Source: Gonatopus flavifemur (lineage: Eukaryota; Arthropoda; Insecta; Hymenoptera; Dryinidae). Taken from it: 64,000 bases of DNA. The notes under the pieces are model-generated. The model did no database searches. It was not told the origin of the DNA and was given only the letters and a program-made list of their open reading frames with translations. The position numbers and the translations under genes are program-made. Below are positions 1 through 11,640 of the stretch, in pieces (positions within the stretch are counted from its first letter, which is position 1; the number at the start of each line of letters is the position of its first letter). Location of the stretch: NCBI GenBank assembly GCA_018340375.1, contig JAFFJZ010000053.1, positions 558,001-622,000 of the forward strand. The letters run 5' to 3'.

Positions 1-480
1 ATTCATAATTTCTCCGACCGCCATATTGGATCCGCCATTTGTAATTCCGGAAATCTGAGTTCGGATTCGTCATCAGCGACCCGAAAACCCCTCTTTCCCC
101 ATGTTCCAAGAAATTCGAAGCAATTTTGAATTTCCGGCCGCCATATTGGATCCGCCATTTGCAATTCCAGTATTTCAACCGCATGCAATTAATCCGGAAG
201 GCTCGAATTACATGCCCCAGTCCACAGAACTATCCAACACTGACGTATCATATTTCTAGGACTGGTTTTGATTATTCTCAACACGTTTCCCCTTCGTCTC
301 AGCCGCCATATTGGCGGAATGGCCGCCATGTTCAAAAAACACCATACGGCAATGAAAAGTAGACACTTCAACGAAAATTTTGATTGGTCTCCGAGATCTC
401 TATCTTCAAAATTGAGATGTGCAGGGGGGGGGGGGTGGCCGATTTCACAAAGAATGCCCCATATATATATCTGTATATTC
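1..480. repeat. Dispersed repeat with CCGCCATATTGG words
   Basis: A block of about 30 bases starting CCGCCATATTGGATCCGCC occurs at about 19-48 and again at 139-168. A related CGCCATATTGGCGG word lies near 304-317. The segment is richer in G+C than its surroundings and ends in a run of 14 G near 424-437. I see no convincing gene in it; the short ORFs on both strands overlap each other and look like chance. It may be part of an unclassified interspersed repeat. Confidence 0.4.
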
Positions 481-806
481 AACAAGTGATAATGAATTAT
501 TGATGTGCATAAAAAATATATGAGAATTAATACATGATGCGTGAGAGACTAAAAAAAAATTTCTTGGACTCATTTTCATAGTGGGTTAATTCCATTATAT
601 CCAATGATCATTTGACATCATGGATGATAATGTTCAAATATTTGAAACCTCCAAAATGGTGAAAAATTTTCAGAGGCTTCTGGAGATTTGAACTCTCCTC
701 CCTACCTGACCCTAAAATCCTAACCTAACAGCCTAACCGCGAGAGCTACATCGACTTGATTTTAAAGTACACAAAACAATGTACTAATGCACCCATTCAG
801 GATATA
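481..806. other. AT-rich spacer, no gene seen
   Basis: I see no coding signal, structured RNA or clear repeat here. The segment runs from the G-tract repeat to the TA target dinucleotide of the transposon fragment that starts at 807. Confidence 0.4.
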
Positions 807-1355
807 CAGGGTGGGGCATTTAAAGTGTCGCGGGCGTTTTTTCCAAAAATAAAATGAGATACGAGAAAATTTTTCGGACAAAAATTGTAGGGTATCGAGG
901 GAGACATCCGATGGTGGCCTTGGCTTTGACCTCAAATGTCATCTTCAAGGGCATTCTGAGGTCAACTCTTGTTTTTTAAATAGCATCTCATATTTTTTAC
1001 TGCAGATTTGAATTCTAGGTCAAAAACCAAGAAACTTTTGTCTGAACCATTTTCCTGAAATCCGCAAAGATGGCGCTCTAATCGATATTGTTCCATACTG
1101 AATCTGACATTAGAATAACTCGAAAACGAAGGGTCTTGGAGGAGAATGTTTCGGACAAAAGTTGTCTGATTCCAAGGGGGACCCCTTGAACTGAAACGGA
1201 GGTGATGGGGTATAACAGACAAAACACAACACATTTCAATCGTCTGCATCACTTGGATAATTTTAATGCAGTAGATGCTCAAAATGATGGCCTTCGACTT
1301 CAATACACATTTCAAAACGTTTTACAAAAGATTGCTGAACTCGTGCTAATTAGAT
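807..1355 (-). mobile_element. Truncated end of a DD41D Tc1-like transposon
   Basis: The segment starts with CAGGGTGGGGC immediately after a TA dinucleotide. It matches the left end of the near-complete element at 43305-45336 almost base for base over roughly 540 bases, including the internal long inverted repeat and the last codons of the transposase. The match stops near 1355, where the two copies diverge abruptly. It is a solo terminal fragment of the same family, unable to move by itself. Confidence 0.8.
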
Positions 1356-1386
1356 ATCAAAAATTCAATGATAGTGGTATATTGTC

Positions 1387-1533
1387 CAGCGTTGCCAGTA
1401 TTCCCTAGAAAAATCTTTAGCATCTGATGATTGGTTATTTCTTGTACAACTGGCCAATCATATTCACAATTTCAAAAGAAATGACCAATGCCAAAAAATC
1501 TGAAGATTTTTCTAGGGAATACTGGCATCACTG
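1387..1533. mobile_element. hAT-type miniature element with 8-bp target duplication
   Basis: The ends are CAGCGTTGCCAGTATTCCCT and its near-exact inverse ending GGCATCACTG, giving terminal inverted repeats of about 33 bases in a 147-base element. It is flanked by a perfect 8-base direct duplication, ATATTGTC, at 1379-1386 and 1534-1541. CAG..CTG ends with an 8-base duplication are the hallmark of hAT elements. There is no coding capacity, so it would depend on a transposase elsewhere. Confidence 0.85.
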
Positions 1534-1898
1534 ATATTGTCCCCAAATTTAATCAAATTCACCATCCCTTAGCTTGTATACATATACTTTTTTACCTGAA
1601 AAAGACCTCAGAAATTGAATAGCCTTTTATATTTCAGTTCAAGGAGAGTCCCTAGAGATACAAAATTGAAAAAAAAAATTATATTTACATACGTAAAGGT
1701 ACATGAAGATACCAAAACTCATCACTGACCCGATACATTCACTTCGACTGTTTTTGGAACTTTGATGTGGTAAAGAAGGAAAACTGGTCAAGTTTATGAA
1801 ACTAAAAAGACGTTGATGCAATGAAGTGGTTCAAAATTACCTCATTATGTGAGAGAAAAACTTATAAGCACCCGGACTTCGTTTGTAAAGAGCTAACG

Positions 1899-4800
1899 CT
1901 AATATCTTATCTTGTCTTGTAAAGTTTCTAGCGTATTTATTGAGTTTACTATTGCGGATTTGACAAATAAAAAGTTCTTCACTGGATCTGGAAGGTTTAA
2001 AAATGCCTCGAAATGATTAATATCAATAAAATTCCGTACCTCCTTCAACCTTTTCTGTAGATCCACATTCCTTCTTTGGCATCGTTTAACCGTACGCTTT
2101 GATTTGCACATTGCACTATAAGTTTCTAATTCGTGAGGCTTCAGTTGTTTTTTATTCTTTAGATTTAGCATTTTCAAGATCAAAAGTGAATCATCTGTGT
2201 ATACAAGTAAAATATTAACAATATGTTTCAAATTTGATGTCACTGTCATTCATAACGGACAGTTGGGAGTTTTGTTTGTTTCAATTAGGGCTTCCAATCC
2301 CGGAATTCTGAAATCCCGAAATCATTAGAAACTTCTTTGAATACCGATATTCACTAACTGATACCGGGATCTCGATTATATGAAAACGTATTATAAATTT
2401 CAATTTACGCGCGCTTCTGGGTTATGCGTATGACATGGCATCATCAATATGAATAATTGTGTGTGCAAACATATGAGATTTGAAAGTCTGATTCTGGAGC
2501 CTTCCGAAGTAGCTGACCAGATGATCAGATCGGCTCCTGTGGAAGGCTCCTCTATCCTAATTCATACTTATTTCCTCAGCTTGTTCATTATAAAAAATCA
2601 AACATATTCATAATAATGCATTGGTATGTTATGTGATTTTATTTTTCATTATGAAAAGTATTTTAAAAAACACCCTTCCAATACCGGGAATGATGGGATC
2701 ACTCACAGTAACTTCGATATTAATACCAGTATCAAAAAATTCCGGCATTTGGAAGCTCTGGTTTTAATAACCTACATATATCCCACACAGTATATTTGAT
2801 TTTCAAGATATCGTGAGAAACGATTGTTCAAGTTCAAGAAGTTGTATGCAACATGAAAGGAATACTTTACATGTCTCAAACTGTTCTTACTTCTGAATGA
2901 TGTTTCCAGGAACGTTTCTCAGAAATATTTCAGAATTATCTTGAAGATATCTTCTAAAGCCTTCTATAAAATGTCTACAAATGTTCTTGGAGATATGTCT
3001 TACAGGTAAAAACCGTTTAAAACTCCTGAAGAATATCTTTTCATATTGTATAAGATTTTTTTGAACTGCTCTCAATTGTTTATCAACATATCTAAAAGAC
3101 TACACGTATTATTAGTATATATAATTTCACCCAGCATGTTACAGTCTTTGTAACGAAGAAAGTTGCATGTAGGTAATATGATGGTTACGATGAATTTGCA
3201 CTCAAGTATGTAACAGGTTTTATCAAATCACATTCGTTACGTGCTCGAATATAAAATTATTCACACCCATCAAGTTCATTCGGGTCACTGCCAGACGACT
3301 TCTAGGAGGCTTCCGAAGTAGCTGATCTAGATCATTTAGATCATCTAGATCAGATCAGCTTCTCAACCAATCAAAAAGGTTGAAAACTGATCCAGATCAC
3401 CTACACAGAGAAAAAATCGTGGGTTTTTCGCATGAAGAGTTCTGAGCAGATAACCCATGGCAACGACCAAGCGTTTATAGCACAAATTTCATGCTTCAAA
3501 CGCAAGTCGTCTTGGAAAAAACGTATCCCTGGTGAAAATCCAAAAGTGAAGAAAGCGGGTATTAGAACAAGTGAAGCGTGGGAATGTTTCAATTCCCTCC
3601 CGAATTATTCTTAGATGACTCTTGGTTACGCTCAGATAACTCTTAGCTTACGTTTTCTTTGCGTTTTTGTCGCGCTTTACCGCTTCGTTCTCACTAGGGA
3701 TGGAGCTCTGGCGTTTTGGGAAGAACTTCGTGCTATAAACGCTTGGTCGTTGCCATAGGTAATGCGTTCAGAACCCTTCATGTAAAAAACCTGTGATGTT
3801 TTTTTCCGTGTAGATTAACTACTTTGCAAGCCTTCCTAGACCTTATGAGAAAAGTATCTGAAAGATTTCCAAAACCGATGCATTAGAGAGCCTTCCGACA
3901 TTTTTCAGAGGACGTAATGAATGTTTGAAATGATGAGGGGAAAAATATCATGTCAGTCCCTCGTAAAAACGGAATCTCTCGAATCGATTGAGAGTGAAAA
4001 TCTGATCAAAACCGATTCAAACTTATTCAGAATCATTGAATGATCATATATACATGTCATCATCATATATACATTTTATACAATGATCGTACAGTTCTAT
4101 CGTTTAATAACGATATGAAATTGTAGATTTCGTATTCAGAAACCGCATTAAGAACGATAGAGAAATTCATTGGTTTGTATTGTTCTTTATCAACAGCTTT
4201 GAGCAGGGAACAGGGTTGTTTGGTTTAAACCGAATGGTTTTTTGAGCAAAAAACCAATAGTGATTCCTTACAACAATGTTTCAAGATTGGCAAAAGAACT
4301 TCCAAAATATGATATGGGATTGTATGTTATGTAGCAGAACAGTTTGAAAAGAGTTCGAAATCATTCATAATGAATTCTGAAAAATTGATGATTGTTCCTG
4401 CCAACACAGCATAAAAGAAATTGGTTTTCCTTTACAAAATTCTCAATGAAAATGTTAATTACTGACGTTTGGATATTGAATAAATCAATTTATCATTGTT
4501 TCATAGATGCGTTTCAGTTTTTCATGCTCGATTTTAAATATATCATGACCAGAGACCGGATTATATGCATAATCAATCATTTCTGCACTTATTTTTCCTA
4601 TTTCTATTGGACCAAATCAGTTTTATCGATGACTGAGTGCAAAATTACATAAAAATGAGGATGTGCATTCAATTGCAACCAAAACGGTTCAATGAAAAAA
4701 AAATGCATGTGAGAATATTGATAATGCATATAATCCGGTCTCTTATAATGACCGTCAATGATCTTGGTAAATTGAATATTCCAAATATTGAATAAACCAA

Positions 4801-6267
4801 AAAGACCTAGTTTTTTGGTTTTTCGTAAAAAAATTTGGTTTTTGCAACCCTGGCAGGGAACGCATTGTAACCAACATATTGAATGTAATATGCCTATAAA
4901 AAGGCTAGAGAGGGTGTTGCCATGATCCATAAAATAAGCTGTCACTGTCTTTAAATTCTAGCTTGACTCAGGTAGCAGTGAATTTCATTTATGTAATGGA
5001 ACTTGGATGTGAATTTGGAAAGAGGAATTTTGGTTTGGACTTTGAACCGATCTTCATTCTCCAAAATAAATATTGAACCAAATTGGAATTTAAAGATTCT
5101 TATAACTTGTTTTACACTTGTCAGCAACCCCATATGAATGTGAATGGAAATTACCTCTTTGACGTTTTGGGGGAGAACTATCCTCCTGTTGAGTGCTATC
5201 ATCATCTGTTTTGTCCATTCCGTTTCTACTTGTGCTAGGTGTGTTATCGTTCGTACCTGCTGAAAAGAGAATAATATGAGAATAACAACGTGGGAATGTA
5301 TTATATATCATATGAGTGAGTATAGAATAGAGAATTTAGATATTTATTATAAATGTTCAAAGTATATTTAGCTATACTGATGGGCGTACGTGATAGATGT
5401 ATATACACATTATACACACATTCTCTTAATCTTTTCCAAACAAAGGGACGCAGGCTAGGATTGTGGATAAAAAAAATACTTCAACAAAAGAGGTACAATA
5501 AGGAAGGTTTTCCCATTCAACATTCGATTGTGATGTGCATATCTGAGATTTGCTCCACTCACATAAAATAAGAGATAGATAAAACTAAAATTACACTTAC
5601 CACTACTTGATTCATATTCGCCATCAATCTCAGGTACTCGAACAGGAGACAGATCTTGTTGTGTAGCGTCATCCACATCCATGTTATCATCATCTTTATC
5701 TGCCTGCGTACAAAGATTATTTTGTTTTGCTGCCTTGAGTGGCAGCTTTGTTGTCCCATCCTCCTTGAATTTGTCTACATAATTGGCTGCATCGATGGGT
5801 CCTGAAAATGAAAATCAAATTATAATAAATACAATTTTATATAAATAATATTAATTTAATTGACAATCATATTGATAATTATATAAAATATGATAATGAT
5901 TATTACATAATAATTATATTATGTTTACAAATATATTAATATTAATTCAATTGAATCTATTGAATATGAAACCATGATTTCATTCAATATTATGAGTATT
6001 TCAACAATTCAATGATACAATACCTGGTAAGTTTGAAGTTGGAATAGCTGTTCGACTTGAGCGATGGAGCAAGATATATCTTCCCTCAAAATGGCATGAG
6101 CAAATCTTTCTTCGCTCCAATTTATTTGGAGGAAGATCCAATAGCTTTTCATTCCCAGATGCTCTTAACCATTTCACTGTCCACTCTTCATTATGAGTCG
6201 GATCAGGAAAGTTGTACATCTTGGAATGATTAGCGGAACAATCTCTCACACTGCACTTAAACTTCAT
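1899..6267 (-). CDS. THAP-domain zinc-finger protein, four exons
   Basis: Coding exons on the minus strand are 6024-6267, 5601-5801, 5155-5259 and 1899-2194, giving 281 residues. All three introns have GT-AG ends and all are phase 1, so the frame joins without adjustment. Exon 1 encodes a THAP domain (residues 1-82): Cys5, Cys10, Cys56 and His59 form the C2CH zinc site, Trp29 is the conserved core tryptophan, and AIPT at the end stands for the usual AVPT-type box. Exons 2 and 3 are acidic and Ser/Thr-rich, likely disordered. Exon 4 has a basic, coiled-coil-like stretch, as many THAP proteins do. THAP domains bind specific DNA in the nucleus and occur in both cell regulators and P-element transposases; which applies is unclear. 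A 3' splice site (TTTTTCAG) nine bases before the ATG implies an upstream 5' UTR exon not located here. The last intron is about 3 kb and full of miniature elements. Assignment of exon 4 rests on phase and composition, and is less sure than exons 1-3. Confidence 0.7.
2496..2550. repeat. Micro-palindrome, GGAGCCTTCCGAAG family
   Basis: GGAGCCTTCCGAAGTAGCTG opens the segment and its inverse (GGAAGGCTCC) closes it, with GATC-containing words between. The same family recurs at about 3305-3365 and 6820-6885. The third copy contains a perfect 26-base palindrome centred on TCCGGA. The copies lie within or just upstream of the THAP gene. They are too short for a conventional element. Confidence 0.55.
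2880..3070. repeat. AGATAT/AAGATGTCTT word cluster
   Basis: The segment is filled with short imperfect palindromes of the type AGATATCTT and GAAATATTTC. It resembles the word clusters at 12820-12955 and 14330-14513. It lies in the last intron of the THAP gene and has no coding signal. Confidence 0.4.
3401..3813. mobile_element. Miniature inverted-repeat element in THAP intron
   Basis: The left end CTACACAGAGAAAAAATC and the right end (its inverse, ...CCGTGTAG) bound about 413 bases. Arms of roughly 75-85 bases continue inward and include the shared word GGCAACGACCAAGCG in inverted orientation at about 3460 and 3752. There is no ORF that belongs to it; the short ORFs read on both strands are products of the palindrome. 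No target duplication was obvious. Confidence 0.6.
4212..4856. mobile_element. Foldback element in THAP intron
   Basis: The ends read CAGGGTTGTTTGG and the inverse of CAGGGTTGCAAAA. A second inverted pair, sharing GAGACCGGATTATATGCAT, lies inside at about 4550-4580 and 4715-4745, so much of the 645 bases can fold on itself. It contains short ORFs on both strands, but none resembles a known protein. It is probably non-autonomous. Confidence 0.5.
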
Positions 6268-6385
6268 GACTGGTTCCTGAAAAATGCATGAATGTGTATA
6301 ATTTTATAGTGAAAGTTTCTTTGTAAACATTCCTCATCATGATTTAAAATTCTAGTTCTTAGATCCCTGCATTTAATAAAAATTC

Positions 6386-7286
6386 CCCTGGCAAAAAAGT
6401 TTTACATAATTTCTCATATATTTTCATAAATGTCATCAATTTTCATAATTTCTCAAGGAATTGAACATTTAGTATGCGGAATGTTTGCTCATAATAAGTC
6501 ATGATTTCCCATAAATAAAATCATATTATTTCATATATTTTCATAATTTCTCATAAAATTACAGAAAATTTTTCATAAATATAATGATGACTATGAGATA
6601 TGGTTTTTCATAAAAAGTCATAATTTTTCATAAAAACTCATAATTTCTGATCAAGAAAGTTACAATTATTCATAAATAAAAGTGTATCATCATATAATTT
6701 TCTAATTTCTCAAAAGAATTGCATATATGTCTTAATTTCTTTCAAATTTCATACAATTTCTTCTCGCATCCGTGAAGACGAGAAGGATAATATGAAATAT
6801 CAACACATATGAAAACATAGAAGCCTGCTGAAGTAACTGATCCAAGTGATCCGGATCACTTGGATTAGCTACTTTGGAGGGTTCCATAGCGTCTTATCAA
6901 AACAATAAATGATAAATCTTATGTAACATTATGAACATATGTTTTGGAGAGATTATAAATAATTTGGAAATTTGAGAAGGGAATTGTTTTTTTTATACCT
7001 CTTTTTTGAAAAATGGTGAGATTTCATTTAAAATTGATGGAAAAATATGAAAAATTATGAGAAAAGCATTTCTTATAAGAGTGTTGAAACTCCTTCAGAA
7101 ATTATAGAATTTTATGCAAAAATTATGAGAAAATATGAAAATTTTATGAGAAAATTATGGAAAATTATGAAAACATTATATCTCATAATGATGTTCTAAA
7201 TCCTTGAAAAATTATGGGATTTTATGAGAAAATTATGAAAAAATGATGAAAAAATATGAGAATTATGAGAAATTTCTTCGCCAGGG
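6386..7286. mobile_element. Foldback element saturated with TTATGA words
   Basis: CCCTGGCAAAAAAG at the left end and its inverse ending CGCCAGGG bound about 900 bases. The left half is dominated by TTTTCATAATTTCTCAT-type words and the right half by their complements, so the element can fold along most of its length. The micro-palindrome at about 6820-6885 sits near the middle and may be a later insertion. There is no coding capacity. Confidence 0.6.
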
Positions 7287-7438
7287 TTCTTTCAATAGAT
7301 GAAATTTATTCTAATGAATGATTTATCAAGGGAATAAATTGTTTATTTATTCACTTACTGAATTATTCACTTGCATGGAATTCATTGATGATCGTATTTA
7401 AGTATCTAAAGAAACACACGTATATGTACATATGTATA

Positions 7439-7591
7439 CTAAACTGCAAATTTTTTGAAAAACGAAGAAATATTTCCACTCCGTCGATAATTGTCCTCTA
7501 AATTGGGGTTTTCAAGAGTTCCACCAACACGTTTAATATTTCCCTCAGTTGTTTGCTGCCTTACGCTTCTTTTACTTATTTTTTTATCCAT
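7439..7591 (-). CDS. Possible small exon or chance ORF
   Basis: A 50-codon minus-strand ORF begins with ATG eight codons after a plausible 3' splice site (TTTTACAG). It is rich in Lys, Arg and Asn and resembles no family I know. It lies upstream of the THAP gene in the same orientation and could be part of an untranslated or alternative exon, but phase does not connect it to the exon at 13388. Chance is quite possible. Confidence 0.2.
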   Translation of the reverse strand: MDKKISKRSVRQQTTEGNIKRVGGTLENPNLEDNYRRSGNISSFFKKFAV

Positions 7592-7843
7592 TTTCCTCGG
7601 CACCTGTAAAATGGGAGCACTCTGATTAACGGCACAATACAGAGGCACGCTTCAAAAATTGGCAGGCTCAGACTATAACAAATATGGCGGCCTCTCCATG
7701 TATGGAGAGGATATATATGACATATATATTTGTAGACATATATATATATATACTCAGCACACTATCGCCACCTGACGCAACATTGCTCGTTAGGCAAAAC
7801 TAAACTCCCCATCATACCTTGGGTACCCTGGGCTGACTCCGAC

Positions 7844-8011
7844 CAGTGATGCCAGCATTTGGTCGACCGAGTCGACTTTCCCCCTCCATCACGCTGTATA
7901 CAATCGAATTTCTTTTGTCGGAGGTTTGATTGTGTGTGTGTGACATTTCAATACAGACAGATGTGATGGAGAGGGAAAATCGACTCGGTCGACCAAATGC
8001 TGGCATCACTG
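7844..8011. mobile_element. hAT-type miniature element
   Basis: The inverted ends start CAGTGATGCCAGCATTTGG and match for about 50 bases on each side of a 168-base element. The flanks are ACTCCGAC (7836-7843) and ATTCCGAC (8012-8019), an 8-base duplication with one mismatch. The terminal consensus and duplication length fit hAT. A related but truncated copy starts at 33609. Confidence 0.8.
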
Positions 8012-8416
8012 ATTCCGACGTTGACAAATTTCCAATCCATGTAATTTTCTAACCTCAAAATTTTTGAATCACATATACTTATATGATATATGTACTGTGA
8101 GAGGTTATATAATTTTCTCAATAAAATGAATTGAACTTACAATTATTGCTGTATAATTTCATATGAAGTGAATTGTGAATTTGGAAGTGAATTTAATTCA
8201 ATGTATTTTAAATCGACGCTCGAAGTTTCTATTTTTTGCAATGCTTTGGTTTGAGTCTGTATCCAAACTTTTATTTACTTTCAAGATCATTATTTTATTC
8301 TCTTGGAAACTTACAGAATTTCCTTATTGAAAGTGATTGTGCTGATCTGGAATACCTTTAGTTCTGTATCATACTAATGATTGATAATCCTAGGTGTCAT
8401 TAGTCAATACCGCAAA

Positions 8417-8580
8417 ACTGTGTTTGATACCATGTATTGATAAACAATAGTGGGTATACCCTGTAACAATAAACAATACTGGATATAGTTGATCAATACC
8501 ATGTATCGAAGAACAATATTAGATGTAGTTGATCGATACCATGTATTCATGAACAATATTGGATACAGTTGATCGATACT
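8417..8580. repeat. Minisatellite, unit about 61 bases
   Basis: Nearly three diverged copies of a unit containing ATACCATGTATTGA ... AACAATA ... GGATATAGTTGATC follow one another. The minus-strand ORF over this array is an artefact of the repeat. Confidence 0.55.
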
Positions 8581-8621
8581 ACACATCCTTGTAGAAGATC
8601 ATATTTAGGTTGTTGGAACTG

Positions 8622-9921
8622 TATATATGAACCTTAATGTTGATTTTATTTATGGAAATTGCAATTGTAGATCTCTTTCAATTTCATAAAACTATTTTTA
8701 ATTAAATCTTACGAAAGCTTTTCAAATTGATATTTCAGTTCTGGATGTACTGGAAATCATTTCAGTACTTTGGTTTGATTTTTTATGAAAAAGTTTGTTT
8801 TTTGTGATTTATTAAGTTATACAAAAAATGTTTACAAAACCCCAGTAATTTTACACTTTTGAATCATGAAACATTTATTCTGATACATAGTTTAAAGTGT
8901 TTTGTCTTTTCAGATACTCAAGAACGTTCCAAACAAAACATTTTATTCTAAGTATCTAGATTACATTGGAAACATATGTCATTCAATGGAATATTTTCAT
9001 CAAAGTCTCCTTGTATTGTGAGAATTCCCTTCAGATTCATGTACTCTTACTAAAATACATTGAAAATCTAAATTTTCCTTTGACTTATTTTTCATGCGCT
9101 TTTTTAATGGCTTATGTATATGTTTATCAATCGTATAACACTAATATACAACTATCCAATTGTATTGTAAAATGTAATACCTTTTCATGTATCCATCTCA
9201 TATATCTGTGGCCTGTGGCCTTCATTATGAAACATTCAGTATATCTTGTTTATGTTAGGTTGAATTATGTATAGTAATTTCATTAATTGTGATAAATGTT
9301 CGAAATATAATGAATGTTCCACAGTAAACGGTACAGATGTATGAGATGTATACATGAGAAGGTGTTATATTTTACAATGCAATTGGATAGTTGTATATTA
9401 GTGTTATACGATTAATAAACATATACCTAAGCCATTAAAAAAGCCCATGAAGAGAGAATAAGTCAAAGAATAATTCAGATTTTCAATGTATTTTAGTAAG
9501 AGTACATGAATCTGAAGGGAACTCTTACAATACAAGAAGACTGTGATCAAAATATTCCATTGAATGACATGTTTTCAATGAAATTTGGATACTTAGAATG
9601 AAATGTTTTGTTTGAAACGTTCTTGGGTATCTGAAAAGACAAAACACTTTAAACTATGTATCAGAATAAATATTTCATGATTCAAAAGTGTAAAATTACT
9701 GGGGTTTTGTAAACATTTTTTGTATAACTTAATAAATCACAAAAAACAAACTTTTTTATAAAAAAATCAAACCAAAGTACTGAAATGATTTACAGTACAT
9801 TCAGTACTGAAATATCAATTTGAAAAGCTTTCGTAAGATTCAATTAAAAATAGTTTTATGAAATTGAAAGAGATCTACAATTGCAATTTCCATAAATAAA
9901 ATCAACATTAAGGTTCATATA
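8622..9921. repeat. Large inverted repeat, about 590-base arms
   Basis: The sequence from about 8622 to 9210 reappears as its reverse complement from about 9330 to 9921, at roughly 95% identity, around a spacer of about 120 bases. Shared landmarks include CTATCCAATTG near the inner ends and AAGCTTTCGTAAGATT-type words midway. The outer end of the right arm touches the TA dinucleotide into which the transposon at 9922 is inserted. Neither arm has convincing coding potential. Confidence 0.75.
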
Positions 9922-11640
9922 CAGGGCGTCCCATTTGAAACAGGACAGCTGAATAACTCTTCAGGGAATGGAGGGGGAAAAAATTGTTCAGATAAAAGTT
10001 GTAGGGTTCGAAGGGAGCCATAAGATAGTGACCTTGAATTTGACCTTGAGGTCAATTTTGAGCATAATTGATGGTCAAAGTATGTTTTTTCAAATGAAAA
10101 ACCCTACGTTCGACCTCAGAAATGGAAAGAGCCGAAAATTTCACGTCCGAATATGTTAACATATCAGGTCATTTAGAGGTCATTTGAAGGTCAAAAAACC
10201 ATTTTCTATGGATTTTCACGGAAAAGCCTCAAACGAGTTGTTTCTCTGACCAAAGTTATTAAAGTTAAAGTGAAACCCCACGTTTCGACCTTGAATTGAA
10301 AGTAAACAGAACTAACCTCCAGAGTTTATTCTTCATATCAGTACGAAAATGATCATTAAGAAGTTTTCATCGTTTACGGTGTAAGTGCGGGTTCAAAATG
10401 GTTTATTCATCTAACGAATGTGTTGATATTTTAATGATCTTGGGTGAGTGTCGCGGAGTGTATCAAAGAGCGTCACGATTGTACAGAGAGCGGTTTGGAG
10501 ATCGGCAGCATCATCCTTCTCCAGAAGTCATTCGCCAAGTTGAAAGAAATTGTCGACAAGGAAGGATTGGTCAACGCCGAAACAATCAAGGTTTCAACTT
10601 TAACGATCCTCGATGCGTTGCTGTTTTAGCAATAATACACATGAATCCTCATGTTAGTTCACGTGATATTGAACGCGATTTGGGTATTCCACGCAGTACG
10701 GCACACAGAATTCTACAAGCTGCTCAATATCATCCGTACCACATCACACTGACCCAAGAATTATCTCAACAAGATATGCAGAATCGGGTTAACTTTTGCC
10801 ATTGGGCTTTACAGTGGTTGAACGAAGCGCCCGATTTCTTTCGATATGTTCTTTTCAGTGATGAATCAACGTTTCAAAGTACTGGCTTGTTAAATCGTCA
10901 CAATAGCCACTATTGGTCAGCGCAAAACCCACACTGGACTCAACAAGTTGATCATCAGCATCGATGGAGTATGAATGTTTGGTGTGGAATTCTAGACAAT
11001 CAAGTTATTGGGCCGTATTTTTTTGATGGAACTGTTAACGGTCCTAATTATCTACAGTTTTTACAGAATGAATTACCAGTTCTCATGGAAGATGTGACAT
11101 TAGCAACTAGGCAGAGGATGTGGTATCAGCAAGACGGTGCACCACCACACTTTGCTCGATGTGTGAGGGATTATCTAAATATCCTTTTCCCCAATCGTTG
11201 GATTGATCAAGGTGGATTTGTACTGTGGCCGGCAAGATCTCCTGATCTCACCCCTCAAGATTTTTATTTGTGGGGTTACGTAAAAATGTCGTTTATACCA
11301 ACCGACCAACAACACCTGTGGATCTACAACAACGCATCAGATACGCAATTGCGAATATTCGTGCAGAAGTTTTTCAGTCTGTTCTTGGAAACTTTCGACG
11401 CCGGCTGGAGTTATGTATTGGAGTAAATGGCGGTCAATTCGAACATCTCCTGCAATAAGTGTGTCTTACCCGTCAACGGATTTGTGCCATCTGTCATTAT
11501 CAAACGACGAACTGGAAAAATAAATAATTTTTCGATTATTGTTTCAAATTTGGCATTCATTATCGTTCTCAAGGTCGAATTCAAGGTCGGAACGTGGGGT
11601 TTCACTTTAACTCTGATAACTTTGGTCAGAGAAACAACTC
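9922..11640 (+). mobile_element. DD41D Tc1-like transposon, right end lost
   Basis: The left terminus CAGGGCGTCCCATTTG follows a TA. A transposase gene lies inside. A block at about 10230-10305 (GTTGTTTCTCTGACCAAAG) returns inverted at about 11575-11640, showing that the element had long inverted repeats as its relatives at 25034 and 43305 do. Beyond 11640 the expected outer part of the right repeat is missing, so the copy is truncated and immobile. Confidence 0.75.
10398..11458 (+). pseudogene. DD41D Tc1-like transposase, one frameshift
   Basis: This cut-and-paste transposase (RNase H-fold DDD enzyme, IS630/Tc1/mariner superfamily) has an N-terminal helix-turn-helix region up to about residue 120. 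Catalytic motifs are FSDEST, QQDGAPPH and WPARSPDLTPQDF, with 41 residues between the second and third Asp. The frame is open for 342 codons from ATG at 10398. The last 60 codons that match the family (ending FEHLLQ) lie in another frame, because one A is missing from an A-run near 11281-11285. The catalytic core is thus intact but the C-terminus is altered. Relatives in this window are at 25786 and 43761. Confidence 0.85.

Noticed and set aside
8404..8586. 60-codon ORF with repeated Tyr/Ile units
   Set aside because: It is the translation of a 61-base minisatellite.
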